Assembly: GCA_030041195.1 (NCBI GenBank)
Contig: JASHOI010000474.1
Span: 1 to 16,807 of the forward strand
Direction of reading: 5' to 3'
Length of the DNA: 16,807 nt
Source of the DNA: Streptosporangiaceae bacterium
Lineage (GTDB): Bacteria; Actinomycetota; Actinomycetes; Streptosporangiales; Streptosporangiaceae
Each line of letters opens with the position of its first letter. Within the stretch, counting starts at the first letter, position 1. A program made the position numbers and the translations under genes. This document shows, piece after piece, positions 8,587 to 14,652 of this stretch. The notes under the pieces were generated by a model. That model was not told where the DNA came from. It did no database searches and saw nothing but the letters and a program-made list of their open reading frames with translations.

Positions 8587-9765
8587 ATGAGCACTGACGG
8601 TTTCGAGACCCTCGCGATTCACGCGGGCCAGGAGCCCGATCCGGTAACCGGGGCCGTGGTCCCGCCGATCTACCAGGTCTCCACCTACAAGCAGGACGCG
8701 GTCGGCATGCCGCGCGGCGGCGGCGGCACCGGCCCGGGCCGCTGGATCGAGGGCTACGAGTACTCCCGGACCGCCAATCCGACCAGGGGCGCGCTCGAGG
8801 ACTGCCTGGCCGCGCTCGAGGGAGGCGCACGCGCGTTCGCGTTCGCGTCGGGGATGGCCGCCGAGGACTGCCTGCTGCGCACCGTCTGCCGGCCGTCCGA
8901 TCACGTGCTGATCCCCGGCGACGCCTACGGCGGAACCTACCGGCTGGTCGACAAGGTCTTCCAGGCCTGGGGCGTGAGCTACCGCCCGGTCCCGATGTCC
9001 GAGCCGGCGGCCGTCCGCAACGCGCTGCGGGACCGGCCGGCCCGGGTGGTCTGGCTGGAGACGCCGACGAACCCGCTGCTCTCCATCGCCGACATCACCG
9101 CGCTCGCCGACATCGCGCACGAGGCAGGCGCGCTGCTCGTCGTCGACAACACGTTCGCATCTCCGTACCTGCAGCAGCCGCTCGCTCTCGGCGCCGATGT
9201 GGTGGTGCATTCCACCACGAAGTACCTTGGCGGCCATTCCGACGTCGTGGGCGGTGCGCTGGTGCTCGCCGACGCCGACCTGGCCGAAAGAATCGCTTTC
9301 GCCCAGAACGCCACGGGAGCCGCTGGCGGACCGTTCGACGCCTGGCTCACGCTGCGGGGGATCCGCACCCTTGGCGTCCGGATGGACCGTCACTGCCAGA
9401 ACGCCGAGCGGGTGGCCGACATGCTCGCCGCCCACCCGAGGGTCACCGAGGTGTTCTACCCCGGCTTTGCCTCGCACCCGGGCCACGAGGTGGCGGCCAA
9501 GCAGATGCGCGGCTTCGGCGGGATCGTGTCATTCCGGTCGGCGGGCGGGGAGGCCGAGGCAGTGGCGCTGTGCGCCCGGACCCGGCTGTTCACGCTCGGC
9601 GAGTCGCTCGGAGGCGTGGAGTCGCTGATCGAGCACCCGGGCCGGATGACCCACGCGTCGGTCGCCGGCTCGGCGCTCGAAGTCCCGCCCGACCTGGTTC
9701 GGCTGTCGGTTGGCATCGAGACCTGCGAGGATCTGCTCGAGGACCTCCGCTCCGCGCTGGACTGA
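8587..9765 (+). CDS. metB: Cystathionine gamma-synthase / gamma-lyase family PLP enzyme
   Basis: This 392-aa fold-type-I PLP enzyme belongs to the Cys/Met metabolism family. Visible residues: YSR (59-61, phosphate contacts from the partner subunit), SGMAA (88-92), VVDNTFASPYLQQPL with the PLP-binding Asp, the Schiff-base lysine K212 in HSTTKYLGGHSD, and the C-terminal SLGGVESLIEHP and RLSVGIE signatures. Members act as cystathionine gamma-synthase (toward methionine) or gamma-lyase (toward cysteine), and sequence alone does not settle which. Placement 25 nt after cbs favours cystathionine cleavage to cysteine, as inferred for mycobacterial homologues that can do both. GGGGCGGGA lies just before the ATG. 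An unusual Gly-rich stretch (41-54) precedes the EYSR motif. Confidence 0.9.
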   Translation: MSTDGFETLAIHAGQEPDPVTGAVVPPIYQVSTYKQDAVGMPRGGGGTGPGRWIEGYEYSRTANPTRGALEDCLAALEGGARAFAFASGMAAEDCLLRTVCRPSDHVLIPGDAYGGTYRLVDKVFQAWGVSYRPVPMSEPAAVRNALRDRPARVVWLETPTNPLLSIADITALADIAHEAGALLVVDNTFASPYLQQPLALGADVVVHSTTKYLGGHSDVVGGALVLADADLAERIAFAQNATGAAGGPFDAWLTLRGIRTLGVRMDRHCQNAERVADMLAAHPRVTEVFYPGFASHPGHEVAAKQMRGFGGIVSFRSAGGEAEAVALCARTRLFTLGESLGGVESLIEHPGRMTHASVAGSALEVPPDLVRLSVGIETCEDLLEDLRSALD

Positions 9766-9771
9766 CCCGGC

Positions 9772-10863
9772 CTAGGGGGTGCCGCCGTAGACGGCGATCA
9801 GGGGGTCCAGGGTGTGGCTGGCCGGCGTCCGGCCCACCGACCCAACGCCCCAGATGCTCGCTGAGCCTGGGATGACGGCTATCGCGATGATGCCGAAACT
9901 GTCGGCGAGCGGCATGTCGAGGACCTGGAAGGCGTTGATCCATTTTGTGCCGGTCCAGTGCGCGTACGGCCCGGCCCAGACGCCGCTACGGCCGTCATAG
10001 GCCAGCGGCCCCGCCGCGTTCAGCGGCAGCGCAGGGTTGCTGCCCACCTCCGCGGGAATCCGGGCGTCGGTCCAGGCTCGCCGGTCCCAGTAGAAGAGGA
10101 GATCGGCGTTCTTGTTGTATCCCGGGTTCGCCTCGATCCAGAGGCGGCCGTTTGGGGCGGCGGCGATCTGAGCGAAGTCCCAGACCCTGCGGTCGGGTGA
10201 GGTGACCCGCTGCAGCGTGCCCCCGGTTGCCCGGTAGATCACGGGCAGCCCGGTCGGGTCATCGCTGGTGTAATTGCGCAGATGGGTCTCGGTGAGCAGC
10301 CAGGCGTGGCTGCCAGCGCCCGCGAAACCCTGGTAGAGCCCGTTGACCTGAGACGAGCCCCACGCCGAGCCGTTCCAGTGCCAGACGATCGTCGTGCAGG
10401 TGGCGTCGCTCACGGGAGTGCAGGAGCCGCCCGCGGTTCCCCACACATCCGAGCTGCTCAGCACCGCGCCCGGATTGAAACCGTCCGGCAGCGCCGTGGC
10501 CCGCCACAGGCTGCCGTTCCACACCATGGCGCCCTGGCTGGGAGAGCCGAAGATCCACACATTGTCGGGGGAGGAGGACAGCACAACCGACGGCAGGAAA
10601 CCGGCCGGCATGGCCTGCCTGCGCCAGGACGAGCCATTCCAGTGCAGGACGTACGGGCTGGTGCCGCCGGCTATCCCGACCGCCCAGGCGTCGGTCCGGC
10701 TCGGCGCGGTCACGCTCCACATCTGGGCGCCGGTGGCCGAGTGGGTCCGGTAGCTCACCTGCCACTGCGGGGAGGAGGCCGCCTGTGCCGTGCCCCCAGA
10801 GATGATCAGCGCCATGCCTGCGGTGGCTGCCACGATCGTGACGCGCGTCGTTAACTTCCGCAC
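9772..10863 (-). CDS. Secreted beta-propeller-like protein with WNGSxW repeats
   Basis: This 363-aa exported protein has a Sec-type signal peptide: basic start (VRKLTTR), hydrophobic core (8-22) and likely cleavage after AQA at 28. The mature part has about six or seven loose repeats with Trp-rich blades: AWAVG...LHWNGSSW (59-80), VWIFG...MVWNGSLW (102-120), VWGTAG...WHWNGSAW (140-168), LWIEA...FYWDRRAW (241-264), VWAGPYAHWTGTKW (295-308) and SIWGVGS (337-343). This pattern suggests a Kelch-like or lectin-like propeller. C148 and C156 may form a disulfide. No catalytic motif was seen; function unknown. The GTG at 10863 is chosen because AGGGG lies 7 nt upstream; a TTG at 10905 would precede the predicted transcript start. 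The fourth codon is TTA, rare in such genomes. It converges on metB with a 6-nt gap. Confidence 0.8.
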   Translation of the reverse strand: MRKLTTRVTIVAATAGMALIISGGTAQAASSPQWQVSYRTHSATGAQMWSVTAPSRTDAWAVGIAGGTSPYVLHWNGSSWRRQAMPAGFLPSVVLSSSPDNVWIFGSPSQGAMVWNGSLWRATALPDGFNPGAVLSSSDVWGTAGGSCTPVSDATCTTIVWHWNGSAWGSSQVNGLYQGFAGAGSHAWLLTETHLRNYTSDDPTGLPVIYRATGGTLQRVTSPDRRVWDFAQIAAAPNGRLWIEANPGYNKNADLLFYWDRRAWTDARIPAEVGSNPALPLNAAGPLAYDGRSGVWAGPYAHWTGTKWINAFQVLDMPLADSFGIIAIAVIPGSASIWGVGSVGRTPASHTLDPLIAVYGGTP

Positions 10864-10905
10864 CGTGGATCCCCTGCTCCCCCGCGAGAGCCGCAAACTG
10901 CGCAA

Positions 10906-10935
10906 ACTATAACGGGACAGTGCGGAGCCCGTAAA
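10906..10935 (-). promoter_or_regulatory. Promoter of the secreted propeller gene
   Basis: On the minus strand TTTACG (10930-10935), an 18-bp spacer and TATAGT (10906-10911) form one of the better -35/-10 pairs in the window. The predicted start is near 10899, giving a leader of about 36 nt before GTG 10863. Confidence 0.5.
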
Positions 10936-10951
10936 GCGACCCGATCCCTGG

Positions 10952-11500
10952 TCAGGCGTTCCAGACCATGAAGACCAGGATCACCAGCCAGATCAGGCTG
11001 ACCACCCCGCCCATGGTGGCGATCCGGCCGCGTTCCACGTGGCCGAGGTGCGCCACGGCGGTCACCGGCGCGTCGGCGAGCACCGAGCCCGGCTGCGCGC
11101 TGTCGTCCGGTCCGCCGGGCGCGGCCTCGTGGCCGGTCCCGGCTGCCACCGGGCCCTGAGCGGCGGCGTCGGCCGCGTCCTCGAGGATGCCGATCGCCCG
11201 GTGCTGGTCACGCATGATCAGCACCAGCAGCACCAGGGCAACGACGAAGAGGGTGAGCGAGACGGTCAGCCACGGCTTGGCGAAATCGTGCCGCATCTCC
11301 GCCAGAACCAGGCCGAAGATCAGTACGCCCAGGGACAGGATCACGAAAATTGTCGTGGTCCGGTACAGGTACTTGATGATGGCCACATTGCGCTTCCTGA
11401 TGTAGCGCGGCGTCGACATAATCGCCACCGTCACCGGGCCGATCGTGAAAATCGCAAAGCCGATGTGCAGCCAGAGCACCAGCTTGTCGGTGAAGGACAT
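10952..11500 (-). CDS. DUF2269-like integral membrane protein
   Basis: This 182-aa protein has four predicted transmembrane helices (about 6-28, 47-68, 77-97 and 163-181) and a long Ala/Gly-rich polar loop (about 100-155) before the last. The N-terminal block LHIGFAIFTIGPVTVAIMS followed by a basic PRYIRKRN fits the DUF2269 family of predicted membrane proteins. Function is unknown. A TAAGAT hexamer ends 6 nt before the ATG at 11500, so the mRNA may be leaderless; there is no good SD. The next gene on this strand (propeller) has its own promoter, so the two are probably separate transcripts. Family call is by pattern; the membrane topology is clear. Confidence 0.72.
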   Translation of the reverse strand: MSFTDKLVLWLHIGFAIFTIGPVTVAIMSTPRYIRKRNVAIIKYLYRTTTIFVILSLGVLIFGLVLAEMRHDFAKPWLTVSLTLFVVALVLLVLIMRDQHRAIGILEDAADAAAQGPVAAGTGHEAAPGGPDDSAQPGSVLADAPVTAVAHLGHVERGRIATMGGVVSLIWLVILVFMVWNA

Positions 11501-11506
11501 GTGCCG

Positions 11507-11512
11507 ATCTTA
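11507..11512 (-). promoter_or_regulatory. -10 element (TAAGAT) placing transcription start at the ATG (leaderless)
   Basis: TAAGAT is followed by 6 nt and then the ATG at 11500. A start 7 nt after the -10 hexamer would fall on the A of ATG. No SD is present, which fits leaderless initiation, common in actinobacteria. Confidence 0.45.
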
Positions 11513-11606
11513 GAACCGGAACTTCTGCAGGCCGGGCACGCCCAGCCGCGAAACGGGCGCGAAGAGGGAAGAGGAGGTGAGAGCGGGGGCTGGGTGCGGC
11601 CGGGCG

Positions 11607-12041
11607 CTACGTTCCGCTCGCGCTCGTCGTGCCGCCCGAGGTACCGCCGGTCGTGCCGCCGCTCGTGGTTCCGGTCGTCGTGCCGGTCGTCGTGCCGCCG
11701 CTCGTGGTTCCGGTCGTCGTGCCGGCGCTCGTGGTACCGGTGGTGGTGCCGCCGCTCGTGGTTCCGGTCGTCGTGCCGCCCGTGGTGCCCGCGCTGCTCG
11801 CCGCCGGGCGGGACCAGGCGATGTACGCCCCGATCAGGAACGCCACGCCCACCACCAGCGAGACGATAAACCGGACCAGGTGGTGACCTTTGTGGACGGC
11901 GCCGTCCATGAAATGCAAAGAGTTGGCGGCGCCGGAGATGTACAAAATCGCCGCGATGATGGCCAGGATCCCGATTACAGCCAGGATCGTCACCAGCGGC
12001 CCGCGGCTCGCTGATCCACCTGGCGCGCTTGCAGAACTCAC
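11607..12041 (-). CDS. Small two-helix membrane protein with Thr/Gly-rich repeat tail
   Basis: I do not recognise a named family. The 144-aa product starts at GTG 12041 with AGGAGG a few nt upstream. It has a Ser/Ala/Gly N-terminus, helix 1 (about 15-37, PLVTILAVIGILAIIAAILY), a loop with a His/Lys cluster (HKGHHLVR, 50-57), helix 2 (about 57-77), and then an uncharged tail (about 83-144) made almost only of Thr, Gly and Ser. The tail repeats the nonapeptide TTSGGTTTG. Up to the tail it is a paralogue of the next upstream gene (12215-12469), sharing PLV.ILAVIGI..II..ILY and KGHHL.R, and even the SD and first codons. If the tail is outside, it could be a target for O-mannosylation or a wall spacer; that is inference. 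Confidence 0.72.
   Translation of the reverse strand: MSSASAPGGSASRGPLVTILAVIGILAIIAAILYISGAANSLHFMDGAVHKGHHLVRFIVSLVVGVAFLIGAYIAWSRPAASSAGTTGGTTTGTTSGGTTTGTTSAGTTTGTTSGGTTTGTTTGTTSGGTTGGTSGGTTSASGT
11653..11772. repeat. 27-bp tandem repeat inside the Thr/Gly tail
   Basis: Units lie at 11653-11679, 11692-11718, 11719-11745 and 11746-11772, with a 12-bp partial unit at 11680-11691. The first, second and fourth units are identical at the DNA level; the third differs at a few positions. Each encodes the 9-residue TTSGGTTTG cycle in the minus-strand gene. The DNA identity suggests recent expansion by slippage or recombination, and copy number may vary between strains. Confidence 0.8.
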
Positions 12042-12140
12042 GTGCTCCTCCTAGAGATGGGCTGAGCCCACTTAACCAGGTCGAGCTTAACGAAGCCTCA
12101 GGACGCCGATGCGGTCGCCATCGGCACCGGCCTCGCAGCA

Positions 12141-12179
12141 GTGGGCTCCGGGTCCCGCAATCCCGGGACCCGGAGCCAC
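12141..12179 (-). terminator. GC-rich hairpin between the two paralogous small genes
   Basis: GGCTCCGGGTCCCG (12144-12157) and CGGGACCCGGAGCC (12164-12177) form a perfect 14-bp stem with a 6-nt loop. It extends by a GT/AC pair past a one-G bulge. There is no U-tract, as often in high-GC actinomycete terminators. It lies 36 nt after the stop of the 84-aa gene and before the start of its paralogue, so it probably separates their transcripts. Confidence 0.65.
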
Positions 12180-12214
12180 GCAGGAAGGCGGGAGACAGGG
12201 CCCGCCAGAGATAA

Positions 12215-12469
12215 CTAGCTTGACTTCGACTTGGTGGCGAACCACGAGCCGATCAGGGCCGCAATACCGACCACGACCGCGACGCCGCCGCGAGCCAGGT
12301 GGTGGCCCTTCTTGACGTGGCTGCCCGCGATCAGGAAGTGCGGGATCGCGCTCCCGCCGATGAAGTACAGGATCCCGACGATGATGAGCACGATGCCGAT
12401 CACCGCCAGGATGATGACCAGCGGCTTCTTGCTGGTCGACGCGCCGCTGGACACGCTTGCAGAACTCAC
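12215..12469 (-). CDS. Small two-helix membrane protein (paralogue of the 11607-12041 product)
   Basis: This 84-aa protein of unknown function starts at GTG 12469, with AGGAGG 5 nt upstream. It has a Ser-rich N-terminus with two lysines, helix 1 (about 17-37, LVIILAVIGIVLIIVGILYFI), a loop ending in HVKKGHHLAR (51-60), helix 2 (about 61-78) and a short basic tail (TKSKSS). It matches the 11607-12041 product along its length except for that protein's repeat tail, so the pair arose by tandem duplication. The duplication includes the leader: both genes share CTAGGAGGA, then GTGAGTTCTGCAAGC. The strong RBS suggests good expression. No catalytic residues are evident; the conserved KGHH before helix 2 is the most striking feature. 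Confidence 0.75.
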   Translation of the reverse strand: MSSASVSSGASTSKKPLVIILAVIGIVLIIVGILYFIGGSAIPHFLIAGSHVKKGHHLARGGVAVVVGIAALIGSWFATKSKSS

Positions 12470-12522
12470 TGTTTCCTCCTAGAAGACCGCGGCGTCACAC
12501 GCCCCCGGCCGTCCTTCATGCC

Positions 12523-12567
12523 GTCATCGATGACTACCTGCGGCACGGTACTACGGGCAGGGCCCGT
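12523..12567. promoter_or_regulatory. Palindrome and hairpin in the 133-nt gap after the VWA gene
   Basis: GTCATCGATGAC (12523-12534) is a perfect 12-bp palindrome, 53 bp before the GTG of the 84-aa gene, a possible operator. ACGGGC-AGG-GCCCGT (12553-12567) is a 6-bp hairpin that could end the upstream AAA+/VWA transcript. Both are short and could be chance in such GC-rich DNA. Confidence 0.3.
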
Positions 12568-12602
12568 CGCGGAGGGCTTCCCAAAACCGGCGAAAGTAAA
12601 AT

Positions 12603-14600
12603 CTATCTCCTGCCATTCCTGCGAGATCGCAAGAAGTCAGTGACCACGTACTCACCCAGGTTCTCCGGCATCGCCCGCAGCACCCGGCCTCCGTTGCGCC
12701 TGGCCACTTCCTCGACGAAGGCGGTGAGGCGCACGTCCTCGGCCAGCATGAACACGTTCATGGTGGCCCGGCGCCTGGTCATCTTGTCCACCTCGGCCAG
12801 GGTCAGCTCAAGCGTCTCCGGCGACGGCGGCCAGTCGAACCAGAACTGGCCATCGCGGCGCAGGTGGGCGGTTGGCTCGCCGTCGGTCACCACGAGCACC
12901 ACCGGGTTGTGTTCGGGCCTGCGGTCGAGGAACCGGCCGGCCAGAATCAGCGCGTGGTGCAGGTTGGTGCCCTGGACCATGTCCCAGCCGAGCCCGGCGA
13001 GGTCGGTCTCGCGCAGCTCGCGCGCGTAGTTTGAAAAGCCGATCACCTGGATCGCGTCCTGCGGGTACCTGGTGCGGATCAGCGCGTGCAGCGCCAGCGC
13101 GGTCTGCTTGGCCACCCCCCAGGTGCCGCGCAGCGCCATCGAGTACGACAGGTCCACGAGCAGGCAGACAGCCGCCGACGTGCGCCGCTCGGTCTCGGCC
13201 ACCTCGAAGTCGCTGACCGAGAGCCGGACCCGGGGCGGCGCATCGGTGCCCGGGCCCGCCTCGGGCTGACGCGGGGCGGGCAACCCCGTCCGCAGCAGCG
13301 CGTTGCGTACGGTCGTCGGGGCGTCGATCGACTGCTCGTCGCCGAAGCTCCACGCCCGGGTGCTGCCGGTGTACTCCCCGGCCTGCCCGGCGTCGTGCTG
13401 GTCGTGGTCCCCGGTGCCGCCCTCGGGCAGGTCGGCGAACACCCGGCGCAGCGCGGTGTCGCCGAGCCTGCGCACCGCCTTCGGGGTCAGCTCGAGCTTG
13501 CCGTCGTTCCGCTGCAGGTATCCCTGCCGCTCCAGCTCGCGCTCGATCTGGCGCAGCGCCTCCATGTCGTCGACGGCCTGGCGGCCGAGCGCGCGCCGGA
13601 TCGCCTCCTCGTCGATGTCGTCGAGCCTGGCGCCCGGGTAGTCCTGGCGCAGCGCGTCCTCGAGCTCGGTCAGGTCCGCGAGTTCGGCGAGCGCGGTGGT
13701 CGCCTCGCTGAGCCCGAGTGGCGTCTCGCCGGTCATCTGCTCGCCTGGCCATCCGTCAAAGTCGATGTCCGGGCGGCGGGTGCGCAGCGAATCGGCCAGC
13801 CTGCTCATCTCCGCGGCCAGCCCGGCGTCCTCGAGCGTCTGCGCCATCAGCGCGGCCAGCTCGTCGCGCTGGGCGTCGGTGAGCGAGCTGAGCAGCCGCT
13901 GCGCGGCCGCCATCCGGCGGACCAGCGAGTCGACAAGCTCCTCGAGGTTGCCCGGCGAATCCGGGAACAGGTCCCCGTACTGCGCCATGAAGTCGTCGAA
14001 GTCCTGCTGCGTGTGCTCGCCGCGCGCGTCGGCGTCCAGCATCTCGTTCAGCGCGGACATCATGTCCTTGACCCGCTGCATGGCCTCGGGGTCCGGCTGC
14101 TGCAGGCTCTGCTTCATCCCGCGGAACTGGCTGTCCAGCACCTCCCGGCGCAGCAGGTCCTTCAGCTTCTCAAAGGTCTCCCTGGCCGCGGAGCTGCGCC
14201 AGTCGTAGCCGTCGAGCCGCCTGATCGCCTGCGCGGTGTCCTGCGGCAGCGCGTCGAGCTCGTCCTCGCGCAGCCTGGCGTCGTCGGTGGGGTCGGGGAA
14301 CAGCTCGGCGCGTTCCTGCCCGATCGCCGTGTCCAGCAGGGCGCGCGCCTGCTCCAGGATGCCGTCAAGCCGGCCCCGGTCGCGCAGTTCGCGCTGCCGC
14401 TCGCGGACCCGGCGGAGCAGGTCGTCCAGGCCCTTGTGGCCGGACATGCCCCGGCGCAGCAGATCCCGCAGCGCGCTGGCCGGGTCGGATCCGTCGAGCA
14501 CCGAGTCGCCGAGCTCATCCACGGCGCCGCGCACGTCGTAGGGCGGCTCGAGCGGGTCGGGCCCGTCGTGATAGGGACCGTAGCGATAACCGCCGCTCAC
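12603..14600 (-). CDS. VWA-domain (CoxE/ChlD-like) partner of a MoxR/ChlI-type ATPase
   Basis: This 665-aa protein starts at GTG 14600 with AAGGAGG 7 nt upstream. The first ~440 residues are highly charged and mostly helical, with no membrane segment. The C-terminal VWA domain (about 475-650) has a complete metal-ion-dependent adhesion site: D483-x-S485-x-S487 in LVDLSYSM, T545 in GTNLHHAL and D573 in VTDGEPT. Such proteins work with AAA+ ATPases in metal insertion or enzyme maturation (ChlD/ChlI, CoxE/CoxD, ViaA/RavA). The AAA+ gene lies 52 nt upstream on the same strand, the same pairing as Rv0958-Rv0959 in M. tuberculosis as I recall. The client is unknown. No chlorophyll or cobalamin genes are nearby, so magnesium chelatase activity is doubtful. 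The protein should be cytosolic. Confidence 0.88.
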   Translation of the reverse strand: MSGGYRYGPYHDGPDPLEPPYDVRGAVDELGDSVLDGSDPASALRDLLRRGMSGHKGLDDLLRRVRERQRELRDRGRLDGILEQARALLDTAIGQERAELFPDPTDDARLREDELDALPQDTAQAIRRLDGYDWRSSAARETFEKLKDLLRREVLDSQFRGMKQSLQQPDPEAMQRVKDMMSALNEMLDADARGEHTQQDFDDFMAQYGDLFPDSPGNLEELVDSLVRRMAAAQRLLSSLTDAQRDELAALMAQTLEDAGLAAEMSRLADSLRTRRPDIDFDGWPGEQMTGETPLGLSEATTALAELADLTELEDALRQDYPGARLDDIDEEAIRRALGRQAVDDMEALRQIERELERQGYLQRNDGKLELTPKAVRRLGDTALRRVFADLPEGGTGDHDQHDAGQAGEYTGSTRAWSFGDEQSIDAPTTVRNALLRTGLPAPRQPEAGPGTDAPPRVRLSVSDFEVAETERRTSAAVCLLVDLSYSMALRGTWGVAKQTALALHALIRTRYPQDAIQVIGFSNYARELRETDLAGLGWDMVQGTNLHHALILAGRFLDRRPEHNPVVLVVTDGEPTAHLRRDGQFWFDWPPSPETLELTLAEVDKMTRRRATMNVFMLAEDVRLTAFVEEVARRNGGRVLRAMPENLGEYVVTDFLRSRRNGRR

Positions 14601-14652
14601 GCCCCAGCCTCCTTGCCAGATCCGCCCGGAACGTAACGTTCAAGGCTCTTAT

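Noticed and set aside
9766..9771. Bidirectional terminator between metB and the propeller gene
   Set aside because: The convergent stops are only 6 nt apart and I see no stem-loop there.
13086..14636. Long plus-strand open frame (516 codons) opposite the VWA gene
   Set aside because: High-GC shadow: no recognisable motifs, no SD, fully antisense to a gene with an intact MIDAS motif.
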